Source: Bradyrhizobium altum
GTDB taxonomy: Bacteria > Pseudomonadota > Alphaproteobacteria > Rhizobiales > Xanthobacteraceae
NCBI RefSeq assembly: GCF_020889705.1
Contig: NZ_JACMYP010000034.1
Location: forward strand, 1-48,632
Reading direction: 5' to 3'
Length of the DNA stretch: 48,632 nt
Both the position numbers and the translations under genes were made by a program. Of the stretch, positions 9,702 through 18,817 are shown piece after piece. Numbering within the stretch: the stretch's first letter is position 1; each line of letters begins with the position of its first letter. Below the pieces are notes generated by a model that worked only from the letters and a program-made list of their open reading frames with translations, was not told where the DNA came from and did no database searches.

Positions 9702-10425
9702 ATGCATCCCTTGGTCCATTTTACGTCGGCCTCGATGTATCCTTTCTACGCTTGGCTGCGCCAGTCTCCCCGCGCGGCGTTGAAAGCAGAAAGATTTCTT
9801 CGAGTCTGGGCCGCCGGGGCCGCCACAGGACTCGTCGCCTTGAGCACGCTTGCACTCTTCTCAGTCTATGATCGTGAAGTTCCATGGTTTGGTCGCGAGG
9901 CTGATCGCGATCAAACCTTCGTCCGACATATGTCGACGCACCATGAACAGGGTATCCAGCTGGCGTTGATTGCGGCGAGAGCTATGGATCCGCATCTGCG
10001 AGCACTTGCAAAACTCATGGCGGCGAGCCAAAGCGGCGAAAAGCGATTGTTTGACCACTATTGGCTGAGCTGGTTCGACTCGCCGATACAGGTCTGTTCC
10101 GCCCGGGAACGGGCAGCTATGCCGGGGCTGCTCGATGACGCACAGATCGATCAGTTGCGCGAGGTCTCTCCTGCCGAATTCTGAGCATGATGACTATCCA
10201 TTACGCCGGCGCCGTTAAAATGGCCGACGACGAGTTCTGGAATGGCAGTGCCCCGCGTTTACGTGCAATGGCGCATGCCATTCGCCACGCGCAACAGGGC
10301 GAGATCGCCCTGATGAACTGTGCCAATGGACGGACCGCCGTGGTGCTCACGATCCAAAAATGTTCAGCGACAATGCTAACAAGCCGGATCGGGAGCCGCC
10401 ACAGACCGCATCATGTCAACGTTAG
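9702..10425 (+). pseudogene. DUF305 family membrane-anchored protein, frameshifted
   Basis: Residues 1-160 are open from 9702, with a membrane segment near 35-53 (AAGAATGLVALSTLALFSV). The DUF305 signature follows: FVRHMSTHHEQGIQLALIAA. The frame stops at 10184; the expected DALF segment is missing. A new frame continues MMTIHYAGAVKMADDEFWNG and AHAIRHAQQGEIALMN. A third frame ends near 10425 (KMFSDNANKPDREPPQTAS). DUF305 proteins are His-rich four-helix proteins of the envelope. At least two indels make this gene non-functional unless they are sequence errors. Confidence 0.85.
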
Positions 10426-10475
10426 CGCCCACTCATTCCGGACCAAGGGCACGCCGATTTCCCGCTCGCAACCCT

Positions 10476-11537
10476 CTACCGAGACAGACGTCCAGCGATC
10501 CCGAGCTCGGATAAGAGAGCGCGATCGACTTTCTGCCTCACCTGTTCGAATGTGCATTGAGAAGGCTTTTTGTCCGAGCGCCACCTGATGATCGAAGTCC
10601 CGTGACGGAAGCGGCCGCCCGTGAAATGATCGTAGGACACTTCGACCACATATTTCGGCTTGATCGGTTGCCATTCTGACGATCGCTTCGTCGACCAGCG
10701 ACTGGGACCGCCCGGGGCATTTCCGGTAAAGCTCTGAGCTTGCTTGATGGCTTCGAGCTTATCGGTCAAAGTCGGCTTGTCCTTTGCTTTGATCCCTGAC
10801 GAAAATCCGATGTGGTGCAGCAACCCGTCGTCATCGTAGAGCCCGAGAAGAATCGACCCGACGAACTGCCGGCCCGCCCGACGGTGTTCACCGTAGCGAA
10901 AGCCGCCGATGACATAGTCTGCAGTTTGGTAACGCTTTATCTTCTGCATACCCTCTCGATTGCAGGCTTGGTAAGGAAGGTCGAGGCGCTTTGCAATGAC
11001 GCCATCGCTTCCACCACCCGCCGACGCGAGCCAGCGTTGGGCATCGCTCAACTTCGTGCTGGCGGGCGAAAGGCGAAATAGGTTTGCCTTCGAGAAAAAA
11101 CGGCCGGCGAAATCCTCCAGAAGTGGTCGCCGCTTTGCGAGAGGCTCACTGGCCAGATCGCTTCCGCCATTCATCAATAGATCGAACGCGAGGAAGAAGG
11201 CCGAGGTCTCCGTCGCCAATTTCTTCACGCGGCTTGCAGCGGGGTGAATGCGCTGCAACAGGTCATCGAATGAGAACTGACCACCTGTCGTAACAACGAT
11301 TTCGCCGTCGAGGACAAAGCTCTTCTCGCGGATTGTTAGCGCGCCGGCTATAACTTCGGGAAAGTACCGGCTGAGGATCTGTCCGGATTTCGAATGGAGG
11401 TCGACTTGCGCGCCCTTCCGCACCAGAAGGCAACGGAAGCCATCCCATTTCGGTTCGTACAGCCATTCCTCGCCTATCGGAAGGGTGTCGACCGAACGGG
11501 CCTCCATGGCCTCGATGGTGATGCGGCCCTTTTTCAC
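10476..11537 (-). CDS. ATP-dependent DNA ligase (LigC/LigD ligase-domain type)
   Basis: Joins DNA nicks using ATP. The nucleophilic lysine lies in EPKWDGFR, followed by VLDGEIVV, FFLAFDLL, SDGVIAKRLDLPY and DYVIGGFRYG, the nucleotidyltransferase motifs in order. The OB-fold end includes PKYVVEVSYDHFTGGRFRHG. About 353 residues if begun at GTG 11537; an ATG at 11507 (MEARSVDTLP) is the alternative, and upstream codons look non-coding. It lies 5 bp downstream of the FAD/Rieske gene on the same strand, so the two are probably one transcript from the EcfG promoter at 13070-13095. The frame is intact, unlike the ligD debris downstream. Confidence 0.9.
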   Translation of the reverse strand: MKKGRITIEAMEARSVDTLPIGEEWLYEPKWDGFRCLLVRKGAQVDLHSKSGQILSRYFPEVIAGALTIREKSFVLDGEIVVTTGGQFSFDDLLQRIHPAASRVKKLATETSAFFLAFDLLMNGGSDLASEPLAKRRPLLEDFAGRFFSKANLFRLSPASTKLSDAQRWLASAGGGSDGVIAKRLDLPYQACNREGMQKIKRYQTADYVIGGFRYGEHRRAGRQFVGSILLGLYDDDGLLHHIGFSSGIKAKDKPTLTDKLEAIKQAQSFTGNAPGGPSRWSTKRSSEWQPIKPKYVVEVSYDHFTGGRFRHGTSIIRWRSDKKPSQCTFEQVRQKVDRALLSELGIAGRLSR

Positions 11538-11542
11538 GCCGC

Positions 11543-13048
11543 TTAGTCTTCGACACGAGCAAGAGGCCCGATGGCAGGAGCGTTGATTGGCTGTCCGTCG
11601 ACATCGAAAATTGATCCATGACAGGGGCAGTCCCAACACGTCTCAAAGCTGTTCCAATGCAGGTGACACCCCACATGAGTGCAGCTCGCCGACCTCAGGT
11701 GCAGGGCCCCTGCCTCGTCTCTAAAGGCGGCAAGTTTTTCTAGTCCACGCCGCACAATCGCGCCTTTGCCGGACTTCAGATCGTCAAGTGAACTGACCTC
11801 GCCAGGCGCAACATACTCTGCAAAGCTTTTAAGTGCGGTGATGTTCTCAGTCACAAAGTTCTTCGCGGCCTTGAGAGGAATCCGGCCCGGCTCGTAGATG
11901 TCCTTCCAGGGGTGATCCTCGCCCAAGACAAGGCTCGTATTCAGCATCGCGCCGGCGACACCGTGCGTCAGCCCTTGCCCGGAATCGCCCATCGCGACGT
12001 AGATGTTCTTGCCGCCAGATTCCCGTCCGATGAAGCCGGCATAATCGATTGTATCGAGCACCTGCCCGGACCAGCGGTGCGTTTCTTTGCCGAGGCCGGC
12101 GATCAGGCTGCGGGCCCAGGCTTCCAGTCTGTCAAAACGTTCACCAGCATCATCTGCCTCACCGCTTTTGTGATCTTCACCTCCGATCAGTACATAGTCG
12201 GTATTGGCGGGGCCGAGATGCAGGCGGACATAATGGTAGGGATCTTCAGTGTCCCAGTAGAGAGCGTCAGGCAGCGCGCCGTGCTTGATCTCGAAGGTGA
12301 TGACATAAGTCCGGTAGGGAGCCGTCTTGGTATGGATTGCAAAGCGGTCCGAGATCGAAGAGTTCGTTGCGACAACTGCATGTTTGGCGCGAATAGCGCC
12401 GCGCGCCGCTTTGACGGTAACGACGCCATTGTCCTCAGTTACTTCATCTACCGGACTGTCCCGGAAAAAGATTGCGCCCTTCTTACTGCAGGCCTTTGCC
12501 ACCCCGGCAAGATATTTGAGGGGATGAAACGTCGCCTGCCGAGGATAGCGCAAAGCGTGACGGTCCTCGCACCCTTTGAGGGGCACGCCCATCAGCCGGT
12601 GGACGGGGGCGCCAACCTCGCGGACCGCATCCATTTCCTGGTCGAACGTATCGGACGGCATCTCGCGGCCCTGAAAAAGATAGCCGTCAAGCCTCCGAAA
12701 GTCGCAGTCGATCTTCTCTCTCTTCTGGATTTCCTCGATACGGTCGATGGCAGCGGCCTGACTGTCGCAGAAGAGCTTAGTTGCTTCGTGGCCCCTGATC
12801 TTCGTCATTTCGCCGACGAGGTCATCGCACAAGGGAGCAAGGTGAGCCGACGTCCGCGACGTCATGCCACCGCAAATGCGGCCGCGGTCGATGACAATGA
12901 CGGACTTGCCGCGCTGGCAAAGCTCATATGCCGTCGATATCCCGGCAATCCCGGAGCCGATCACGGCGACGTCGCACTCGTGCACGCCATCGATCACGCC
13001 CGCATCAGGTGCGACGTCAGTATCCATCCAGAGCGATTTGCTGGTCAT
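11543..13048 (-). CDS. FAD-dependent oxidoreductase with C-terminal Rieske [2Fe-2S] domain
   Basis: A 501-residue flavoprotein of the DAO superfamily. The dinucleotide-binding motif near the N terminus is VIGSGIAGISTAYELCQRG. A second FAD contact region reads YVAMGDSGQGLTHGVAGAML. The last 90 residues form a Rieske domain with cluster ligands in CTHVGCHLHW and CWDCPCHGSIFD. The substrate is unknown; such proteins pair amine or hydroxy-acid oxidation chemistry with an iron-sulfur relay. I start at ATG 13048 (MTSKSLWMD) because GGAGAG lies just upstream; an in-frame ATG at 13060 sits at the predicted transcription start. Likely under general stress control and cotranscribed with the ligase. Confidence 0.92.
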   Translation of the reverse strand: MTSKSLWMDTDVAPDAGVIDGVHECDVAVIGSGIAGISTAYELCQRGKSVIVIDRGRICGGMTSRTSAHLAPLCDDLVGEMTKIRGHEATKLFCDSQAAAIDRIEEIQKREKIDCDFRRLDGYLFQGREMPSDTFDQEMDAVREVGAPVHRLMGVPLKGCEDRHALRYPRQATFHPLKYLAGVAKACSKKGAIFFRDSPVDEVTEDNGVVTVKAARGAIRAKHAVVATNSSISDRFAIHTKTAPYRTYVITFEIKHGALPDALYWDTEDPYHYVRLHLGPANTDYVLIGGEDHKSGEADDAGERFDRLEAWARSLIAGLGKETHRWSGQVLDTIDYAGFIGRESGGKNIYVAMGDSGQGLTHGVAGAMLNTSLVLGEDHPWKDIYEPGRIPLKAAKNFVTENITALKSFAEYVAPGEVSSLDDLKSGKGAIVRRGLEKLAAFRDEAGALHLRSASCTHVGCHLHWNSFETCWDCPCHGSIFDVDGQPINAPAIGPLARVED

Positions 13049-13069
13049 GAGGCTCTCCAAACACGTCAG

Positions 13070-13095
13070 AACGTTTCCATGACCGGCAGAGTTCC
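13070..13095 (-). promoter_or_regulatory. EcfG-type promoter for the FAD/Rieske-ligase pair
   Basis: Minus strand: GGAAC (13095-13091), 17-base spacer, CGTT (13073-13070). Exact match, 22 bp from the chosen start codon. Confidence 0.8.
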
Positions 13096-13106
13096 AATTC
13101 CGCGCG

Positions 13107-14000
13107 TCAGACCTTGAGCACGGCGGTCAGCATGCGCCTGAAGGTTGTCGCGTTCTTGGGAGCGTGCGCGTCGTTGTCATTGTTGAAATAGACCCAGGCC
13201 TGCTTCGCTCCGCTCGCTTTGATCCTTTTGGCCCAGATCGCCAGCTCGCTCCTGGAATAATCGTGACGATACCATCGCTTTGGGCCGTGCAAGCGGATGT
13301 AGAGTTCATCGCTCGTCCGAACGAGTTCGTCCGGCAAGCGTGGCCCGCTGCAGGAGCAGAAGATAATCCCGGCGGTACGAAAAGCTTCATAGACCTCTTC
13401 ATTCCACCAACTCGCATGCCGAAACTCCACGACGTTGCGACGTCCGGGATCAAGCTGGCTGACAATGTCCTTGAGCCGGTTCCTGGTGTAACGATAGCTC
13501 GGCGGCATTTGAAACAGAAAGCAGCCCATCCGATCACCTAGAATATCGGCGATCATTCCAAAATCCCGGATGAGCGTCTTTGTCCCCTTGAACCGCTTCA
13601 CATGCGTTATGAGTTCGGAGACTTTGACTGTGTAGACGAACTTCTTCTTCCCGGGCTGACGCCGCCAGGATTGAATACCGGCGACTGTCGGCCACGAGTA
13701 GAAAGATGCATTGATTTCGACCGTGTCAAAATGCTTCAAATAGTGATTGAACCACTCGGCCTGCTGCACACCGGCATAAAACGAGTTCCGCCATTTCCAG
13801 TAACGCCAGCCGGAGCATCCAACGTGGACAAACTGTCTGTGCCGCGGCGGATTCTCTGCACGTTCAGTCTTCGTCTTGAAACGAGCAGCATGCATCTTTG
13901 CGGCACGCTTGATATTGTCCTCGCGCTGCTTTTCGCGTCGCAGACGTCTACGTTCCCGGCGGTCCTCTGGCGTCCGTTCGACCCGCGTTAGGGGTGCCAT
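13107..14000 (-). CDS. DUF72 family protein with basic N-terminal extension
   Basis: Intact 297-residue DUF72 (YecE-like) protein. The domain starts near residue 58 with HVGCSGWRYWKWRNSFYAG and includes FDTVEINASFYSWPT, RRNVVEFRHASWW, YIRLHGPKRWYRHDYS and AWVYFNNDNDAHAPKNA. Before it is a highly basic segment rich in Arg, Lys and Glu (RRERRRLRREKQREDNIKR), uncommon in the family and possibly nucleic-acid binding. The biochemical role is unknown. It diverges clearly from the broken DUF72 gene at 2650-3372, so it is not a recent duplicate. Confidence 0.9.
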   Translation of the reverse strand: MAPLTRVERTPEDRRERRRLRREKQREDNIKRAAKMHAARFKTKTERAENPPRHRQFVHVGCSGWRYWKWRNSFYAGVQQAEWFNHYLKHFDTVEINASFYSWPTVAGIQSWRRQPGKKKFVYTVKVSELITHVKRFKGTKTLIRDFGMIADILGDRMGCFLFQMPPSYRYTRNRLKDIVSQLDPGRRNVVEFRHASWWNEEVYEAFRTAGIIFCSCSGPRLPDELVRTSDELYIRLHGPKRWYRHDYSRSELAIWAKRIKASGAKQAWVYFNNDNDAHAPKNATTFRRMLTAVLKV

Positions 14001-14295
14001 TTGCGAACGACCCTTGATTTCTTACCGCCCCGTACTCGCGGGTCATGGTGGTACCGTTGCAACACACGCCCGTGGAAAGATCTGATCTCCCTCTCCGCGT
14101 GCGGAATCGACCGAAGAGCAACTACGGGGTTCAGACCATGTTCCCTGGAGGTCCGCAGCTGGCGGGTCGTGGTGGCGAAGACAAGCTATTACGCCGCTCA
14201 CATTGCTCTCGTGGACGGCGATCAGAGATCGGAGTCGGCCGCCGGCTAATGGATGCCCTATCTCGGCGACGCCCGGCGTCCTCCGAGGGGGCCTA

Positions 14296-14320
14296 GGAAC
14301 CCCGGGGAGGAGCAAACGTT
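14296..14320 (+). promoter_or_regulatory. EcfG-type promoter, very close to a start codon
   Basis: GGAAC (14296-14300), 16-base spacer, CGTT (14317-14320). Exact match. The ATG of the next gene is at 14330, so the transcript would have almost no leader. Confidence 0.8.
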
Positions 14321-14329
14321 CGGCTCACT

Positions 14330-14548
14330 ATGGCCGACACCCCACTTTCTCATCTTGTTGAGCATTCAGTCCAAATCGCCTGGGAATTCCTCGAGCGCTC
14401 GGGCGACCTCGGCGACGCTGCCGAAGCCAGCCGATTTCTGTCCTGCAAAATCCAACAAATGGTCCGGAAGGGTGAACGTAGCAGGTTGCTGCTCTCGAAC
14501 CGGGCCATCGAGGCTTACCGGCGGCGATTCGGCGTCCTCAACGCCTAG
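14330..14548 (+). CDS. Small hypothetical protein, probable general stress regulon member
   Basis: A 72-residue soluble protein, mostly helical by composition (HLVEHSVQIAWEFLERSGD, QQMVRKGERSRLLLSNRAIE). I recognise no domain. Support for a real gene is a clean frame and an exact EcfG promoter whose -10 element ends 9 bp before the ATG. No Shine-Dalgarno sequence fits in that space, so translation may be leaderless. Confidence 0.7.
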   Translation: MADTPLSHLVEHSVQIAWEFLERSGDLGDAAEASRFLSCKIQQMVRKGERSRLLLSNRAIEAYRRRFGVLNA

Positions 14549-14563
14549 TACGCATAACTCCTA

Positions 14564-14588
14564 GGAACGAAACCTCGAGAGCCCGCTT
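14564..14588 (+). promoter_or_regulatory. EcfG-like promoter, imperfect -10
   Basis: CCTAGGAAC ends at 14568; after 16 bases comes GCTT instead of CGTT. The -35 context CCTAGGAAC is identical to the exact site at 14296 and to 18408. It precedes the glycine-rich gene at 14609. Confidence 0.45.
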
Positions 14589-14608
14589 GGTCGCTGAGAA
14601 GTCGCGAC

Positions 14609-15090
14609 GTGAAGCTCTCTCGTTTTGCCTTGGCTTTGGCGATTATCCTACCCTGCGCCGCTTTCGCTCAAGGCGGTGGTGGTGGCAGCGGCGGTGGATC
14701 CGCGGGTGGAGGAGCCGGCGGCGCAGCCTCGTCCGGTGCAGCGGTACGGGGCATCTTCGCCTTCGACTACAAGCAGTGTCGGCACTGCGGGTCAGAAGCA
14801 GCAAATCCTGCTGGCACCGCTGTCGCTCCTGGCAACACGGCTTTCGGCAATGCCCCTGAAACGGCTCAGCCCAGGTCAATCAGGAACGGGGGCAAAGGAC
14901 CGACACCGGAAGCAACGCCCTGACGCCCGGCACCAATGCCGCAGGCAACACTACTTCCTCGGGCTCTGCAGCAACTGCGCAGACCGCGCCTGCCGGCGGG
15001 ATCGGGAGGGCTGCGAGTGACGCTAAGATCGATCAAGAGAACAGCAACACCGACAAGATGGTGGGGAAGATTTGCAAAAACTGCAAGTGA
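14609..15090 (+). pseudogene. Exported Gly/Ser/Thr-rich small protein, several frameshifts
   Basis: Begins with a signal peptide, MKLSRFALALAIILPCAAFA, and a long glycine tract. Low-complexity segments then alternate between frames (GASSPSTTSSVGTAG; SEAANPAGTAVAPGNTAFG; LTPGTNAAGNTTSSGSAA). The end is a recognisable conserved tail, KIDQENSNTDKMVGKICK then NCK, stopping at 15090. The order matches a rhizobial family of secreted proteins with a Cys-containing C terminus. At least two single-base indels are needed to read it through. Low-complexity DNA is prone to both slippage and sequencing error. Confidence 0.6.
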
Positions 15091-15690
15091 GCATCGCGTT
15101 CATCCTCATGGCTGGACCATTGTTGCTACAGCCAATTACGCGACGGGTAAACGGCATGGACTACACAAGTAAAACCGCACCCACGCAGCAAATTGATACG
15201 GTGAGACCTGGGAAGGATTCGCGGGATCCGGCCGATTTGCGCCCTGGCGAAGAAGATCAAAAGCATCTGCCCGGATTGTGAGCCGATCAAGTGCGATGCG
15301 CCTGGAGAACACGCCGGATGTCTGTATCAGCATGAGCTCGCCGCCGAACTTGAGAAGCGGTCTGGATAACCGGCCTTAAGCTGATCCGCGTAAAGGGTTA
15401 CAGCCCGAGTTGGCAACTTGGCGGTATCCGGCAGAAGGCTTTGGAGGAATCTGCCGAAGCGGCCTTGAGTGAGGAAGTGCGGAAGTTACAGGCAGAATTT
15501 GACATGGCCTCGGCTGGCGCTCGCGGATCAAGGCTTCACTTGTCGGCAACCTCTAAGGGAAGCGGCCTCAGCGGCACCGGCGGACGGGATCGATGTCTCC
15601 GATAGGCGGAAGTGACCTTAGAGTTATTCCGAAGCCTCACCCCATCCGTCCTTCGGATGGAACCTCGATCAAGTCTCGGGTGTTTCTGAC
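15091..15690. other. Gap holding two coding-like scraps
   Basis: 15247-15369 (+) reads AKKIKSICPDCEPIKCDAP and ends in a stop after HELAAELEKRSG: cysteine-rich, no credible start, unknown. Around 15430-15600 (+) another frame reads ALEESAEAALSEEVRKLQA, helical, also without a start. Both look like gene remnants. No promoter or terminator was recognised. Confidence 0.3.
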
Positions 15691-15769
15691 GAGCCGGGCC
15701 TACTTTACGGCGTCGGATTTGCGACCCCGGTAGAATCGACGAGCGCCGGAACGCCAAGCGAGGTAGCGA

Positions 15770-16935
15770 GTGGGTCGCCCCAACACGGTTAGCAAGCGGA
15801 TAGCCAAGCCCGGTACACCGACAGCATCGGATCGCGAAGCATCTCGCAACCCGGTGCAGCAAAAGCCGCTCCCGTTTGGTTCAAGCGCGCGTAGGAATGC
15901 CCGCGTGGTCTTTGCGGTGGCGGTGGTAGCGCTCTCGTTGTGGACCGCCGGGGGATTCCTGCCACCTTTGATCTGGGCGACCATTCTCGCCATCACCTTG
16001 TGGCCTCTCTAATCATGTTCGCCGCACGGCTCACGTCGGGCCCAACAAGGCTGGCAGCTGTCGCCTTCACGGCGATCGTCGCGCTCATCCTGTTTACGCC
16101 CATGGCGCTTGCCATCTACCGAGTGGCTGAGCAAAGCGGTGACATCGCGAATTGGCTGAAGAAAGCCAGGGAGAGTGGAATCGAAGTGCCCGACTGGATC
16201 GCTCGCCTGCCGGTCGTAGCTGAGATCCTGCAGCTATGGTGGCGCGATAATCTGTCGGATCCCAAAGCCGCGACTGCCTGGCTCAAGACCATCAATGCGG
16301 ACGATGCGTCCGGTCTATTCAACACGTTCGGCGGTCAGCTCATACGGCGCCTGTTCATGCTCTTCTTCTCTTTATTTGCCTTGTTTGTGCTCCTCAGCAA
16401 CGGCCGCTCGGTCGCTAACCGCACCATCGAGACGTGCGATCGCATCCTGGGGCATCCCGGCGAGGGCGTAGCGCAGAAGATCGTGGATTCGATCCGAGGG
16501 ACTGTAAACGGCACCGTGATCGTCGCCATCGGCGAAGGCTTGTTGATCGGCGTCGGATACGTTGCTGCAGGCGTACCAAATGCCGTGATGTTCACCATCA
16601 TAACCACGGCTTTTGCGATGCTCCCATTCGGTGCCTGGGCAGTGTTCACGGCCGCCGCCGCGACGCTTTTGTCCGGCGGTGGCAGCGGGGTCGCAGCCGC
16701 CGGCGTCATTTTCTGGGGCGCGACCGTCATGCTCGCGGGAGATCACTATATTTGGCCCACTCTGGTCGGGGGCGCGGCGCGGCTCCCTTTCCTCTTTGCG
16801 TTTCTCGGAATTTTCGGCGGGCTGGCCGCCTTCGGCCTACTCGGCTTGTTTTTAGGACCCGTCGTCATGGCCGTATTGTTGACGGTTTGGCGAGAGTGGA
16901 TTTTTCGGCCTGAAGAGCAAAGCACCTTTGACTGA
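15770..16935 (+). pseudogene. AI-2E family (PerM-like) permease, one-base frameshift
   Basis: Inner-membrane protein of the AI-2E/PerM family; substrates vary and are mostly unproven. The first part ends LPPLIWATILAITLWPL and stops at 16012. The other frame resumes at once (LIMFAARLTSGPTRLAAVAF) and runs to 16935 with several membrane segments and the family's C-terminal pattern (HYIWPTLVGGAARLPFLFA, FGGLAAFGLLGLFLGPVVM). One missing base near 16008-16014 explains everything; the protein would then have about 388 residues, normal for the family. This is a good candidate for a sequencing error, since the rest is undamaged. Confidence 0.85.
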
Positions 16936-17139
16936 TCGCGCCGGCGTGCGGGCTCCGAAGCGGTTATCGCATAAGGCTCACAGCCGAGCGCTATCTCGGC
17001 GATATCGGATACGGCGCAGACTACCGCCTCCGCCCTTGCGTTTCGCACCTATGCCTATATCCCGCGTCTCGTGCCTCTCGTCCATCCTCTTGCAGAGAGG
17101 CATCGATGGGCGACAAGACGGATACCTTCGATGCGCATA

Positions 17140-17165
17140 GGAACCGCGAAGAGCGGATCAACGTT
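17140..17165 (+). promoter_or_regulatory. EcfG-type promoter for DUF892 gene
   Basis: GGAAC (17140-17144), 17-base spacer, CGTT (17162-17165). Exact match, 31 bp before the ATG at 17197. Confidence 0.8.
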
Positions 17166-17196
17166 CCATTGCTTTCATTGCGAGAGGAGATCAATT

Positions 17197-17712
17197 ATGG
17201 GCTTCTTTACCAAAGACATCAAAACCATGGACGACCTTCTGATCCATGGTCTTCAGGACATCTACTACGCCGAGCAGCAAATCCTTAAATCGCTGCCGAA
17301 GATGATCGAGAAGGCAACCAATCGCGATCTGGTCACGGGCCTGAAGAATCATCTCGAGGAAACCAACAAGCAGGTCGAGCGGCTCGAGAAGGTGTTCGCC
17401 AAGCTAGGCAAGGAGCCGAGCGGCACGAAGTGCCCGGCCATCGATGGTATCATAAAGGAGGCCGACGAAACCGCAGCAGAGATCGAGGACAAGGCGGTTC
17501 TGGACGCCGCCATCGTGGCCAACGCGCAGGCGGTCGAGCACTATGAGATGTGCCGCTATGGGACGCTGATCGCCTGGGCCGAAGAGCTCGGCCACGACGA
17601 GATCGTGCGCTTCCTGACTACGAACCTTAACGAAGAGAAGGCGGCGAATACCAAGCTGAACACCGTGGCGCTACGGAAGGGCGTCAACGCCACAGCTTCC
17701 ACTGCGGCTTGA
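17197..17712 (+). CDS. DUF892 (YciF-like) ferritin-like protein
   Basis: A 171-residue four-helix protein: LLIHGLQDIYYAEQQILKSL at the start, ETNKQVERLEKVFAKLGKE in the middle, VEHYEMCRYGTLIAWAEELG near the end, with the Glu/His spacing of ferritin-like diiron folds. YciF-type proteins are induced by osmotic and oxidative stress; activity unproven. The ATG at 17197 follows GAGAGGAG and fits the EcfG promoter upstream. The same domain is fused to the manganese catalase (7302-8582), and a truncated copy lies at 48277. Confidence 0.93.
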   Translation: MGFFTKDIKTMDDLLIHGLQDIYYAEQQILKSLPKMIEKATNRDLVTGLKNHLEETNKQVERLEKVFAKLGKEPSGTKCPAIDGIIKEADETAAEIEDKAVLDAAIVANAQAVEHYEMCRYGTLIAWAEELGHDEIVRFLTTNLNEEKAANTKLNTVALRKGVNATASTAA

Positions 17713-18407
17713 CGTCTTCCGCGATGACTTCCGCGGGTCCGCGACATCGCGGGGCCGCGGTTGCGTTCCGGCCTATGAGCAGTACGCAGCTTGCGCCTGG
17801 CGAACCACGCCGTCACCGAGACGCACAGCCATGCCAGTGAAGCGCTCGCGATGCGCGCCGGCGACGCTGTGTTCGACCAGCAGCCGGAACACTCGGCGAA
17901 GGGCGAGCATCCCCAGCGCGCCGAGCGCGGCAACGGCGACGGCATGTCGAGCGCGGAGCGGACCAGGGAGTCATGCCAGCGCTCGATTGCCGGCTCGCGG
18001 CAACTGCTCCGCTCCTCTTCGAGTGGCACCCAGCCGCCGGCGACGACAGCCAAACCCAGGAGAATATTTTCGTTGGCGCCCCAGGCAGTCGCCGCCAAAC
18101 TATCATCCGCGTGATCGTTGGTGTCGCGTGCCACGGTCTCCACGATCTGCACGTTACTGCATCATCCAAAGAGACTTGGTCCTCGCTGGCTCGAACATGG
18201 TCAGCGCCGTCGTCGCTGGCGTCGTTCTCGGCTGCACGATCTGCAACCTCAAATGACATCACGCAGACGCGCGCGACTCCCCTCCTCTGCCATCCGCATC
18301 GCCTTCCTACTTCGCGCCGCAACGCCTGTTAGCGGCACGCCTTCGGCAGAGCACGAAGCCCGCGCCGCTCCGTAATGACAGAAACGCTTCTCACCAATTG
18401 GCCCCTA
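17713..18407. other. Long gap with minus-strand coding debris
   Basis: No intact gene. The minus strand shows natural-looking segments in different frames: MSFEVADRAAENDASDDGAD near 18256, ANENILLGLAVVAGGWVPL near 18060, and AVAALGALGMLALRRVFRLL near 17920. Together they suggest a decayed membrane protein, but I cannot name the family. Confidence 0.35.
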
Positions 18408-18432
18408 GGAACCTCTTAGGTCGGGACATGTT
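18408..18432 (+). promoter_or_regulatory. EcfG-like promoter (TGTT variant)
   Basis: CCTAGGAAC ending at 18412, 16-base spacer, TGTT (18429-18432). It differs from consensus at the first base of the -10 only. Lies 27 bp before the ATG at 18460. Confidence 0.65.
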
Positions 18433-18459
18433 GTGTCGGTCCACCTCTGGAGGACGATA

Positions 18460-18780
18460 ATGAATAAGAAGTTTTTTCTTTTGCTGACGGCTGCGTCGCT
18501 TTTGGCAAGTCCGTCGTTTGCGCAAAATCCGCCGGCAACCGATCGGCCGAACAACAACGCGGTCAACAGCTCTGGCCAGAACAATTCCAACAAGCCGGTA
18601 TCAGGCGCCAACAGCTTCACCGAGGGCCAGGCCAAATCGAAGATCGAGGAAGCGGGCTACACGCAGGTCACGTCCTTGAAGAAGGACGACAACGGCGTGT
18701 GGCGCGGGAAGGCCAGCAAGGGCGGCGTCTCGACCGATGTCAGCTTGGACTTCCAAGGCAACGTGAACGCCACCAAGTAA
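18460..18780 (+). CDS. Exported PepSY-like small protein
   Basis: 106 residues with signal peptide MNKKFFLLLTAASLLASPSFAQ. An Asn/Pro-rich linker is followed by a compact domain (EGQAKSKIEEAGYTQVTSLK, GVWRGKASKGGVSTDVSLDF) resembling the PepSY fold of periplasmic proteins. ATG at 18460 follows CTGGAGGA. Probably cotranscribed with the next gene, 37 bp downstream. Confidence 0.8.
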   Translation: MNKKFFLLLTAASLLASPSFAQNPPATDRPNNNAVNSSGQNNSNKPVSGANSFTEGQAKSKIEEAGYTQVTSLKKDDNGVWRGKASKGGVSTDVSLDFQGNVNATK

Positions 18781-18817
18781 CCGAGCGCTCAACAGCGAAG
18801 CTAGAGAAGGATTTATT

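Noticed and set aside
11912..13117. Long plus-strand open frame opposite the FAD/Rieske gene
   Set aside because: Same reason: the minus strand holds a clear enzyme with two cofactor domains.
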